Shown piece by piece: positions 17,251 through 26,230 of a stretch of 26,513 nt of DNA (position 1 is its first letter; each line of letters starts with the position of its first letter). Source of the DNA: Pavlovales sp. CCMP2436 (lineage: Eukaryota; Haptophyta; Pavlovophyceae; Pavlovales). Below the pieces are notes generated by a model that did no database searches, was not told where the DNA came from, and saw nothing but the letters and a program-made list of their open reading frames with translations. The translations under genes and the position numbers were made by a program. The stretch is from assembly GCA_026770615.1 (NCBI GenBank), contig MU631384.1, forward strand, positions 296,868 to 323,380, read 5' to 3'.

Positions 17251-18513
17251 TCATGGCCACACGCGTAGCAGGAAGGTGTCGTTGGATCGCTCGTAGCTCG
17301 AGCCGCTCCCGCCGAAGATGAGGACGCCGCCTCCGCACGGGATCGCCGTGTGAAAGGTGCGCTCTTGCAGGTCGCTCACCACGAGGAGGTCGCTCCACCG
17401 CCGCCGCTGCAGGTCGAAGCAGTGCAGCCCCGAGTCGTTCGAGTTGGTCGCGTTGTCGCAGCCGCCAAACACCACCAGCCGATTGCTGAGGGGGACGAGC
17501 GAGTGGCCCCTGCGTGGAGACGGCGCGCTCCCTCCTGTGCTCACCATCTGCGTCCATGCGCGCGCGTTCAGGGCGTACTCCCACAGGTCGTTGAGCAAGA
17601 CCTCTGCCGCGCTACCCCCGAAAATGTACATGCTCTCCGCTACGCGGCAGGCCGCGTGGAGGTAGCGTGGGCTCGGGCTCGCGCCGGCGCACTCGTGCCG
17701 CGTCCACCGGTGCGTTCGCACGCTGAACGAGAGCACGTCGTTCGATAAGTAGACGCCCGTAACGCCGTCAATGATGACCACCTCCGAACTGTTGTTGTGC
17801 GTGATCGCCGAGTGCCCTGCCCGCCCGTCGGGCCGCACGCTCGCGTCAGTGCCCTACGCGGTGTGCGGGAGCAGCATCGTCCACGCTGCGGTACGCGTGT
17901 CGAAGAGCCACACGTCGTTGAGCAAGCACTCACCGTCGCCTCCGCCGAACAGGAACAGACCCACGGGGTGCGCCGAGTCGCTCAGCGAGACGGGCGAGAG
18001 CGTGGCCACCATGCGGGCGACCGGGGTGTGCTCCGACGTCGGCGCGATCAGCTCCCACGAGGCAATGCCAGTGGCCGCCAAGTCGCAGCGGAGCCTCCAC
18101 AGGTCGCCCAGCCACTCGTGGCTCCCGCTGTAGCCGCCGAACACGTAGGCGCGGTCGGCGCACACCGCCGCCGTGCAGTGCCTGGAGCGCGCCGACGGCT
18201 GGGCCGAGCCGGCCGCCGGCGGGCAGTGCGACCACGAGAGCGAGCTGAGCGTGTGCCACTGCTTGAACTGCTCGCGCCAGCCCGCTCCCTTGCTCGGCAG
18301 CGCCACGAAGCCCTCGCCGCTCGACGACCGCGCCGAGTCGAGCAGCGGCTTTCAGGCGTAGGACTCCTTGCACAGCCCGGCGAGGCGCTTGCTGACCTGC
18401 GCGGCGCAGTGGAGCGACTCGGGATCAGGGAGACAGCGGAGGATCGCGAGGACGAGGCCGTCGTCGAGCAGGTCGAATGGACGGAAGTTGGCCTCCTCGC
18501 TGGTCGGCGCCAT
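17251..18513 (-). pseudogene. F-box/kelch-repeat protein, copy 1, two nonsense codons
   Basis: F-box proteins bring substrates to SCF ubiquitin ligases; kelch repeats form a beta-propeller for substrate binding. From ATG 18513, residues 14-50 form a short F-box (FDLLDDGLVLAILRCLPDPE, then VSKRLAGLCKES). Kelch blades follow: DRAYVFGGYSG, GLFLFGGGDGECLLNDVWLF, MYIFGGSAAEVLLNDLWEY, RLVVFGGCDN and GVLIFGGSGSS, to a TGA at 17251. One frame runs throughout but is broken by TGA at 18352-18354 (Trp in copy 2) and TAG at 17854-17856. Duplicate of 19461-20719 with about 210 bp of shared 5' flank. Readthrough or an unseen intron cannot be excluded, but no GT..AG pair would remove the stops neatly. Confidence 0.8.
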
Positions 18514-18774
18514 CCGTCTGGGCGAGCGTATGCCACTACGTGTGCCACTGCGCTTCACGAGCTCGAGTGGGCGGCGGCGAGCGCCATCGTGATTTTGCCC
18601 ACCCTCACGCCCCACAACGCGGACTCGACGGCTGGCGCCCGAACTTCGCGCACGGGGCAGCGACCGAGCTGCACCCCAGCGGCCGTTTGCGACAGCTCGG
18701 GCGACGGCTCACTTAGCGGCGGATCGTGCGGCCACGAGCGCGGCTTCCCGCATGGCTGCGCGTTAACAATTGGC

Positions 18775-18985
18775 ATTGCGCATATCGGCTAGTTATTGAC
18801 TTACTTGATCTGGCACTCAGGCGGTGGCTCAGGTCACCATCTCGCTGTTGCACAATAACAATCGGCTAGTTGTTGACTCACTTGATGGCACTCAGGTGGT
18901 GGCTCAGGAATCAGGTCATCCCCTGGCTACAATAGCCGCTATTGCGCAATATAACAATCGGCTAGTTAGTTATTAAGTCACTTGA
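18775..18985. repeat. Three imperfect tandem units of about 80-110 bp
   Basis: ATCGGCTAGTTRTTGACTYA, CTTGATGGCACTCAGG and GGTGGCTCAGG recur three times, starting near 18785, 18862 and 18957, with GCTATTGCGCAATATAA between. No coding meaning seen. Confidence 0.75.
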
Positions 18986-19315
18986 AGAAAGGCGTCCAGG
19001 AGCGCGCGACAAGCCGCTGCGACGACTTCATCTCGGTCCGCTCGCGCGGTGCACCCCAGTTGCCGACCACGCGGAAGTATAGCTTGTCGACGTCCATCGC
19101 CCTGCCGCCGGGCGCCGGCGCTCTCCGCGGCGACCTCCTGCGCGAGGAGCGCCCCCACCGTCCGCGACGCTATCGTGCCGCTGAGCGCCGTGTGGACGAG
19201 GACAAAGGCGAGCGCGAGCGCCGCGGGCACCGTGCAGCCCGCACGCCGCTACCGCCACCAGACGCTGCGCGCTGCCTGCTCGCAGCCGCGCGAGCCGCCG
19301 GGGTGCGACTGGGCC
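18977..19315 (-). other. Possible small gene between the kelch copies
   Basis: Two readings compete. A spliced one: ATG 19315 (MAQSHPGGSRGC...SVWW), intron from GTAGCG to CTCGCGCAG, then ...MDVDKLYFRVVGNWGAPRER and MKSSQRLVARSWTPFFK, ending TGA at about 18978. An unspliced frame instead holds a hydrophobic helix (ALALAFVLVHTALSG) after an in-frame TAG. I recognise neither, and the gene may be broken. The aromatic-rich LYFRVVGNWG segment argues for real coding sequence. Confidence 0.3.
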
Positions 19316-19460
19316 ATCTCGCGGGGGCTCTGGCTCGCTCTGGCGGTGAGATGTGCCAAGCGCGGCCAAGAGCGCAGCTCGGCGCAGGGTGTGCCAAGAG
19401 GGGCCAAGCGCGACAGGGGGTGCCAGAAGCGACAGGGGATCAGCGTTGGCGCGGATCGGA

Positions 19461-20719
19461 TCACGGCCACACGCGCAGCAGGAAGGTGTCGTTGAAGGGT
19501 GTGTTGCCCGAGCCGCGCCCGCCGGCGCCCGCCGAAGATGAGGACACCGCCTCCGCACGGGATCGCCGCGTGGAAGGTGCGCGTTCGAGGGTGGTCGCCG
19601 CCCACCGCGAGGTCGCTCCGACGCCGCCGCTGCAGGTCCAAGCAGTACAACGCCGGGCCGAACGGTAAGCCGCCAAATACCACAAGCCGGTTGCCGAGGG
19701 GGATGAGCGAGTGGCCCATGCGATCGGACGGCGCGCTTCCTTCTGCGCCAACCACCTGCGTTCACGCACGCGTGCTCAGGGCGTACTCCCATAGGTCGTT
19801 GAGCAAGCCATCTGCCGAGCATACGTACATGCTCTCCGCCACGCGGCAGGCAGAGTGGCCGATGCGCGGGCTCGGGCTCGCGCCGGCGCACTCGTGCCGC
19901 GTCCACTGGCGCGTGTGGATGCTGAAGGAGAGCACATCGTTGAGGAAGCCCTTGATCGTGCTGACGCCGCCGAAGATGACCACCTCCGAGCTGCCGTTGT
20001 GCGTGATCGCCGAGTGCCCAGACCGCGCGTCGGGCCGCACGCTCACACCTGCAAGCAAACTGTTGCGCGGTGTGCGGAAGCAGCATCGTCCACGCGGCGG
20101 TGCGCGTGTCGAAGAGCCACACATCGTTGAGGAAGCTCTCGTCGTTGTATCCGCCGAACAAGAGCAGCCCCACGGGGTGCGCCGAGTCGCTCAGCGAGAC
20201 GGGCGAGAGCGTGGCATCGTTGCGAATCGGATTGTGCTCCGAGCTCGGCGCGACCAGCTCCCACGAGGCAATGCCAGTGGCTGCCGCGTCGCAGCGGAAC
20301 ATCCACAGGTCGCCAAGCCGCTCGCCTGGCCCGCTGCTGCCGCCGAATACGTAGGCGCGGTCGGCACTCACTGCCGCCGTGCAGTGCGTGGAGCGCGCCG
20401 ACGGCTGGGCCGAGCCGGCCGCCGGCGGGCAGTGCGACCACGAGAGCGAGCTGAGCGTGTGCCACTGCTTGTTCCGCTCGCGCCAGCCCGCCCCCTCGCT
20501 CGGCAGGGCCAAGAAGCCTTCGCTGCTCGACGACAGCGCCAAATCGAACAGTGGCTTCCAGGCTTAGGACTCCTTGCACAGCCCGGCGAGGCGCTTGCTA
20601 ACCCGCGCGGCGTGGCCGAGCGACTCGGGGTTGGGGAGGCAGCGGAGGATCGCGAGGACGAGGCCGTCGTCGAGCAGGTCGAACGGCCAGAAGTTGGCCT
20701 GCTCACTGCGCGGCGCCAT
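19461..20719 (-). pseudogene. F-box/kelch-repeat protein, copy 2, several breaks
   Basis: Duplicate of 17251-18513. ATG 20719; F-box FDLLDDGLVLAILRCLPNPE. TAA at 20564-20566 replaces the Tyr codon kept in copy 1, two codons before the Trp that copy 1 lost. Kelch blades GLLLFGGYNDESFLNDVWLF, EVVIFGGVSTIKGFLNDVL, RLVVFGG and GVLIFGG are readable but in different frames. The frame shifts near 20050-20070, a TGA at 19762-19764 replaces a Trp, and a 15-bp GC-rich insertion near 19515-19535 shifts the end before NDTFLLRVWP. Clearly non-functional as written. Confidence 0.85.
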
Positions 20720-20936
20720 CTTTCTGGGCGAGCGTGTGCCACTGAGTGTGCCACTGCGTGTGCCACTGCGCTTCACGAGCTCGAGCGGGCGGCGGCGGGC
20801 GCCATCGTGATTTTGCCCCTCACGCCCCACAACGTGGACTCGACGGCGGGCGCCCGAACTTCGCGCGCGGGCCAGCGATTGAGCTGCGCCCCAGCGGCCG
20901 TTTGCGACAGCTCGAGCGACGGCTCATTTAGGGCGC

Positions 20937-21330
20937 TCCACCTGGGGTATCACCGTCCCGGTCGGGGCCCAAGCCCCAGGTGCGAGTTTCATGCCGGGGT
21001 GTTAGTACTAAGCCAGTTAGTTAGTGTGCTTGTTTAAAAATGCATATCTACGCGCGTCATTTTGTAACCCCCGTCTTTCTGTAAAGTGGGTACGTTCAAC
21101 GTTATTTTGGGGGTAAATAACGCAGGGGGGGGTACGTTCAACGTTATGCGCCGCAGGCGGAGAAAAAAATAACGTACATAGGGGGTTACGTGGGATATTT
21201 TACGTAACCGCCCTATGTACATTATTTTTTTATATATTAAATTAGATATTCATCTATGTATAAATATCAGCCAGAAATATATAAATATATCTAGTAAATT
21301 TTTATACATAATAAATTAGGTATAGCCTCA
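20937..21330. repeat. Short inverted repeats
   Basis: CCACCTGGGG...CCCCAGGTG at 20938-20982. A 29-bp-arm hairpin lies at 21163-21231 (AAAAAAATAACGTACATAGG paired with its complement after a 10-nt loop). GTACGTTCAACGTTAT occurs twice in direct orientation at 21088 and 21132. No gene. Confidence 0.75.
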
Positions 21331-21339
21331 CCTCGGGCT

Positions 21340-21430
21340 GATCACCTCGTCCGAGGTGTGCCCCAGGTGGGGCACACCTGGGGCTATCACAGCAGCGGTC
21401 TCGGGCCATAGGCGTGGCTATCACAGTGAT
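21340..21430. repeat. Overlapping CCCCAGGTGGGG hairpins
   Basis: GTGTGCCCC-AGGT-GGGGCACAC is a perfect hairpin near 21356-21377, followed by CCTGGGGCTATCACAG. CTATCACAG recurs 33 bp later. Shares the CACCTGGGG motif with 20938-20982. Confidence 0.65.
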
Positions 21431-21589
21431 GCCCGAGCGAGTCCCCATCTCCCTCCCCCCCCCCCCTTGCGCGGGCTTCCGCATATAGCACACGGGTCGG
21501 GCGGGAATTTCTTCTAAATCGCTATACACCATGCGTTCTCCTGAGATAACGTTCCTCTTTCTACCGCGATTCACAATACATGTTACATA

Positions 21590-21720
21590 GCGTGGTAGAT
21601 GTATCTGATGTATTGAGGGCCTGTTTTTTTTTAAATGATGTATATTTTGATGTATCTTTTGGGCTAATGTGTCGTCGAATTCGATACATCAGATACATCA
21701 GATACATCAAAAAAGCAGAA
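21590..21720. repeat. Inverted GATGTATC / GATACATC cluster
   Basis: Left side: GATGTATCTGATGTAT and GATGTATATTTTGATGTATC. Right side: GATACATCAGATACATCAGA then TACATCA. Half-sites face each other across about 40 bp. Confidence 0.75.
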
Positions 21721-22514
21721 TTTAAAATAGATTCAGCGCGCAAATCCTCTTTTTGCTGACACTGGTGACGCCCACCATAGGGTATATCCCAGCTATGTTT
21801 TTATATAATTGCCAACGTACGATGCCAGCCTCCATCTACCTGCATTTGCGGAGCCCTGCACCACAACGCGAACTCGCTTATTTAAAAAAGGGGGAGTCGC
21901 GCAGAACTATTAAGGAGTCGCGCAGAACTATTAAGGAAATCTGTTCGTATCCGTTCGACGAACGAATACGAACGGACAAGAACGGATGCTGAGTCCTTCA
22001 ATCATGTTCGCACGGATACGAACGGATGCCGAATAGATTTATTTGTTTCATATCCGTTCGTATGTATCCGTTCGGTTCCGTGCGATCGAGGTTTTGAGAG
22101 AATTTTAAGGGTAACTTCGAGTGGATACGAACGGACAATGAACGGATATCTTAGTTTCATATCCGTTCGGTTATCCGTGCAATCGAAGTTTTAAGGAAAT
22201 TTAAGGGTGATGAACGGAAACGAACGGATACCGAACGGATTTTTTAGTTTACGCACGGATACACGAACGGATTTTTTAAGTGATCGCATGGGAGCAGGGA
22301 GTCCGTTCGTATCCGTTCGTTATGCATCGCACGGATACGAACGGACACCGAACGGATTTTTTTAGTTTCAGTTCCGTTCAGTATCCGTTCGTATCCCATT
22401 AAATGTTCCATATATTTCCTTAAAATTAATACTTCAATGATTAAAATTTGCGAACGGATGCCGAACGGATGCCGAATGGATGTATGTATTCTTTACGATC
22501 GGATTCCGAATGGA

Positions 22515-22721
22515 TACAGGGGATCGCGGGCAATAAGAAATCGTCGTGTTAAGAAACTGAACCTCTTTTTTTGCATTGTTTGTATGCAATTTAAGCAAAT
22601 TTAAGCATTATTTGAATGTAGCGAACCATGCTGAGCCTCTATATATATATATATGTAATTTGCTAAGAAACTCAGCCTCAGCCTCAAAAAGCGCCGTTCT
22701 TATTGCCCGCGATCCCCTGTA
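22515..22721. mobile_element. MITE R2, copy 3, nested in the 2-kb element
   Basis: Begins TACAGGGGATCGCGGGCAAT and ends ATTGCCCGCGATCCCCTGTA. 207 bp with an extra (TA)n segment and a CATGCTGAGCC phrase inside. It splits an ATCCGTTCG-motif stretch, so it is younger than the array. Confidence 0.85.
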
Positions 22722-22828
22722 GTGAACGGATTTTTAGTATCCGATCCGTTCGACGTCCGTTCGTTTCCTTTTAATTTTTCACAGATTTTCTTAACATTAA
22801 TAATTCACCGAATTTAATTCGCGCGAAC

Positions 22829-22912
22829 TACAGGGAATCGCGGACAATAAGAACGGCGCTTTTGAGGCTCAGTTTCTTAGCAAATTTCATACACACAATG
22901 GTTAACCGACCC
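22829..22912. mobile_element. MITE R2, one-ended fragment
   Basis: TACAGGGAATCGCGGACAAT then GAACGGCGCTTTTGAGGCTC, and it stops at AATGGTTAACC with no right end. Confidence 0.75.
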
Positions 22913-23070
22913 CTTTCTCGCCACACAGCGCGCTCATGTCGACGATATCGTGTCTTACGTGAAGTTTGTCGATCCGTAAACGACAGTTTACACTAGCACG
23001 CTCTGCCTAGTTAGGGCATCATTCCACCTATCGCAATCACCCGGACCCGAGGGTTTAGGTGGGGTGAGAG

Positions 23071-23225
23071 CCGGCTCTTAGAAAGCCCCGCAGGGCCCCC
23101 GGGGGCCCCGCCGGAGGCGCCTATGTGACTAACATATAACTAACTTGTCACATAGCCCGGGGGCCCACGGGGCCCCACGGATACCGCGGATAATCCCCGT
23201 ACGTTACGCCTTTTCTAAGAGCCGG
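23071..23225. mobile_element. MITE R6 with 8-bp target-site duplication
   Basis: 155 bp with 14-bp terminal inverted repeats (CCGGCTCTTAGAAA and TTTCTAAGAGCCGG). Exact 8-bp direct repeats GGTGAGAG flank it (23063-23070 and 23226-23233). The interior is GC-rich with a second inverted pair (CTATGTGAC and GTCACATAG). An 8-bp duplication fits hAT or related superfamilies; no transposase is present. Confidence 0.85.
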
Positions 23226-23884
23226 GGTGAGAGTACCTATTTTATGACGGTCTTAACGGTAAGACATCCGTTCGTTCACTAAAAAATCCGTTCGATTTCC
23301 GATTGTATCCGCTCGACATCCTCAAAGAATTAATTTTTTCGTCAAGTATTAAATTTTAAGTGAAATTTAAGGAGGACGCACGGATACGAACGGATACGAA
23401 CGGATATCAAATCCGCTCGTTGTCCGTTCGTATTTGTCACGAACGGATACGGACGGAAATTTGCTCCCGTTCGAAGTGCTAAAAAATCCGTTCGAAATCC
23501 GTTCGAAATCCGTGCGATTTTGAACGAACGGATACCGAACGGATACCGAGTCCGTTCGATCATCGTTCGATAATATTTGAACAGACACCGAAAAGATACA
23601 GAACGGATTTCAAGCACTTCGAATGGGAGCGAAAATCTGTTTGTCTCACTCACAAACGGATACGCGAACGGACGACGACCAGACACGAACGGATACAAAC
23701 GGATAAAAGACTAAAACTAACGCATCCGTTCTACCAACGAATTCAAACGGATGAAAACGCATACGAACAGAAACCGAACGGATAACGAACGGACACGAAC
23801 GGAAACCAACGGAAACGAACGGATATCGAACAGACAAATCTGTGCGGATTTCCTTAATAGTTCTGCACACCTCTCCCATTTTAA

Positions 23885-24535
23885 AGAGGGTGAAACATGA
23901 AAATTGCAATTATTTTAATGGCTTACACGCGCATCCTTTTTTAACCCCCCCCCTTGTCCTTCTGCGGGCACTTTTGAGAGAGAATGTTGAATGTACATTG
24001 GACGAGTGTACCCCCCCTACCCCGCGGGCTCTGGCTTCGGTCACCCCCCCCCAGCCCGTAAATGGGGGACGGCCATCCATAGCGTTGCGAGCCTCCATGC
24101 TCGAAGCCAGAGCTCGCTCTAGGCTCGATAGATTCGTCTCGGCGAGCTTTATTTTGCACATTTTTCAGAATTTTGTAAATTCGTGTGTGTGGGGTAGTAA
24201 ATCAGTAGCTAACAAGGTAATCTTTATTGCAAAGGTGATCCGCCATGCAGAAATCGTTCACAAGCCCCCCTAAACTTTTTATAAATATGAGGTTTTCGTA
24301 TATAAATTTGAAAATATATTTAAAAATAAATTGTTTGTATGTAATTTTAAGAAGTAAATAACTTATTGGTGGCGTCTCTTTTTAAAATTTTAGAAACGAA
24401 TCTACTGCAGATGTATATATTTGAAAATAACTGGCCAGGTTTCGTGACTGGCCTCGGGAAATCGCTATAAATGGTCGTGTGCTGGAGGGGGATGACCTGA
24501 GCCATAGCCCGCGGCCTGCGGCTGCGAACGTTGAA
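23885..24535. other. AT-rich DNA, no gene recognised
   Basis: Poly-C runs at 23946 and 24044 and an AT-rich stretch at 24270-24420. Small frames without family features. Confidence 0.4.
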
Positions 24536-24780
24536 TGTACCCCCCCTATGTTCGAGCTCGCGGCCTGCGGCCGCGAATGACCCCCTCCTCGTTATTATTA
24601 CTTCGAGGCCGTAATGACCCCCCCATCGATAGTTTTTTCTTCGAGGCCGTAATGGCTCCCCCCCCTCCCCCCTTCGTTCTTTTTTCATTGAGGCCGTAAC
24701 GACCTTCCCATCGTTATTTTAAAAAATGAGGCCGGAACGACCCCCCCTCCCCGTTTTTTGTTTGTTTGAACAATGTTGAA
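24535..24780 (+). repeat. GAGGCCGTAATGACCCCCC repeat cluster
   Basis: Units of about 55-60 bp carry TTCGAGGCCGTAATGACC, a C-run and T-rich sequence, four or more times; two further units lie at 25285-25360. A GCTCGCGGCCTGCGGC phrase occurs at the left. No coding sequence. Confidence 0.75.
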
Positions 24781-25084
24781 CGACCCACCCTCCAACTAAA
24801 TACATTCCATAAATAAATAGCAGCAATAAATTATAGACTGTTAGTATTATTAGATTATCATTAATAATAAATTAAATACGAATCAAGACCTAAAACTGTC
24901 CGCCCCAGCCCCTGAAAGAGAGCCGTGGTGGGTTGATCTCGCGTTGAGTTTCGAGTCTGCCCGCAAGCCGTGACAGCTAATCACATAAAAATAGAGCGGC
25001 TCAGCATGGTTCAACAGGTGTTGTTCACTCACTGACTTGGTCGACGTCAGCTAATCACATACCACCAGAAGCAAACGCGGTCAG
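24781..25084. repeat. AT-rich DNA plus R1a copy
   Basis: R1a reverse copy at about 24994-25055 (GCGGCTCAGCATGGTTCAAC, TTCACTCACTGACTTGGTCG). The rest is AT-rich with no gene. Confidence 0.65.
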
Positions 25085-25280
25085 CGTGGCTGCCGCACCA
25101 GATCTGCGCCGGGTACCGATCTGCGCCGAGCGCCGTGCGCCGAGCGCCGATCTGCGCCGCGCGCAGATCTGCGCCGAGCGCCGAGCGCTGAGCACAGATC
25201 TGCGCCGAGCGCCGAGCGCCGAGCACAGATCTGCGCCGAGCGCCGAGCGCAGATCTGCGCCGGGTGCCGATCTGCGCAGA
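25085..25280. repeat. AGATCTGCGCCGAGCGCCGA tandem array
   Basis: Short units (CAGATCTGCGCC, GAGCGCC, GAGCAC) in variable combination, most about 25-35 bp. It is open in several frames on both strands because it lacks stops, with Arg/Ala/Ser-rich translations. Probably not a gene. Confidence 0.8.
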
Positions 25281-25368
25281 GGTGGTGAATGACCCCCTCC
25301 TCCCGTTATTTCTTTCTTCGAGGCCGTAATGACCCCCCCCTCGTTATTTTTTCTTCGAATAATGTTAG

Positions 25369-25690
25369 ATGTACACAATCTATTTCTCCTCTCCCTCAAC
25401 TACAACTTACTTCATAGAAAGACAAGCAGTAGCAGTCATTTTTTTTCGAAATAATGTCCACGGCGATGTGCGGTGGCCCTGGGTCCCCGCCGCGCGGTTC
25501 TTCAGCTACAGGCTACAGCGTGCCGAGTGCGTCCTTTCACAAACGATAAATGTCCTTTCGGAAACGATCAGGGGTGGTCCGCGAGGTTATATTTGCTGTA
25601 GCTTTGACTATACGATTTATCTAACTAGTTTAAGTTACTCATACCGGTGCGAAAACGCTGCTTGAGAAATGGCCATCTGCGTCCGTGTCA
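25369..25690. other. No feature recognised
   Basis: Mixed DNA between the short repeats and the putative terminal exon; a frame from 25369 to 25665 has no family features. Confidence 0.35.
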
Positions 25691-25695
25691 GTTGA

Positions 25696-25881
25696 TCACA
25701 TGCGCAGCGACGCCAACCGCTCTGTTCGGCTCGGCAGCACGACTCCCGGGCCCGCATCCGGGAGCAGCGGCAGCGGCATCATATTGATCGCGCAGCAGCC
25801 GGAGTTGACGAGGACCTCGCGGGGTGGGGGAGTGGCTTGCGCGAGTGCGACGAGCTCCATCTCAACTGCCATGCGCACGTC
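25696..25881 (-). CDS. Putative terminal exon of an unknown protein
   Basis: Minus strand after the acceptor AACTCACTTAG: 61 codons (DVRMAVEMELVALAQATPPP, REVLVNSGCCAINMMPLPLL, PDAGPGVVLP...) then TGA. The 3' third is duplicated at 17144-17215 with mainly conservative or silent change. I do not recognise the family. Upstream exons would lie at higher coordinates, possibly beyond the window. Two decoys of its first 24 bases, with splice border, lie at 26051-26088 and 26350-26385. It could instead be part of a dispersed repeat. Confidence 0.35.
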   Translation of the reverse strand, partial: DVRMAVEMELVALAQATPPPREVLVNSGCCAINMMPLPLLPDAGPGVVLPSRTERLASLRM

Positions 25882-25918
25882 CTAAGTGAGTTATAAAAAT
25901 GTTATTACTATTAGTATG

Positions 25919-26025
25919 TATGTGTGTAAATATCTAGAAAACGTCCGTCCCCTGACATGTCTCCACATGGCCCAAGCGCTGAGAAAAACACTCGGATCAT
26001 GGGACCTTAGCAGAGCACACGGATG
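25919..26025 (+). repeat. Repeat R3, copy 4
   Basis: TGTGTGTAAATATCTAGAAA, ACGTCCGTCCCCTGACATG, then CCCAAGCGCTGAG, GGGACCTTAGCAGAGCACAC, GGATG and a (GT)n run. Placed between the terminal exon and its first decoy. Confidence 0.8.
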
Positions 26026-26050
26026 TGTGTGCGTGTGTGTATTTTCTTGA

Positions 26051-26194
26051 ATCTCAACTGCCATGCGCACGTCCAAAGTGAGTTATTAAGTTGTTATTAG
26101 TATACATATATGAACACACACACACACCCACACACACATATGTATATGATTTCTTGGGCGCCTTGAGCGAGGCATCTGCGCCGATGTATAAATA

Positions 26195-26230
<36 letters not shown>

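Larger units (their letters stand above)
17232..20936. repeat. Segmental tandem duplication of the kelch locus
   Basis: Units of about 17232-18722 and 19440-20936 in the same orientation, roughly 1.5 kb each and about 90% alike by eye. They include the gene and its upstream flank (GCACCCCAGCGGCCGTTTGC in unit 1). The 720 bp between them is single-copy in the window. Confidence 0.85.
21881..23884. mobile_element. 2-kb element with inverted ends, filled with ATCCGTTCG motifs
   Basis: The ends are inverted copies of each other. On the left, a GCGCAGAACTATTAAGG unit occurs twice from 21899, then AAATCTG. On the right, CAGATTTG to CCTTAATAGTTCTGCAC is the mirror (about 23834-23865), with TTTAAA outside on both sides. 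The interior is non-coding and carries dozens of degenerate ATCCGTTCGTATCCGTTCG or reverse-complement motifs in mixed orientation. MITEs at 22515, 22829 and 23071 are nested within it. No transposase. Frames on the minus strand with RTD..SVRYPFVS phrases are translations of the repeat. Confidence 0.7.

Noticed and set aside
19028..20542. 504-residue minus-strand frame as one intact kelch protein
   Set aside because: Only the first about 160 residues are kelch; afterwards the frame is wrong relative to copy 1, because of a frameshift near 20050.
17251..20719. Stop-codon reassignment explaining the kelch stops
   Set aside because: TGA and TAG end NDUFB9, SNRPD2, CREG and UAP1 at the expected lengths, and copy 2 has frameshifts as well.
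19499..21037. 512-residue plus-strand frame
   Set aside because: Antisense of kelch copy 2; the long length reflects GC-rich DNA, and kelch motifs lie on the other strand.
23342..23909. Minus-strand frames with repeated SVRYPFVS-like phrases
   Set aside because: Direct translation of the ATCCGTTCG motif array, not a repeat protein.
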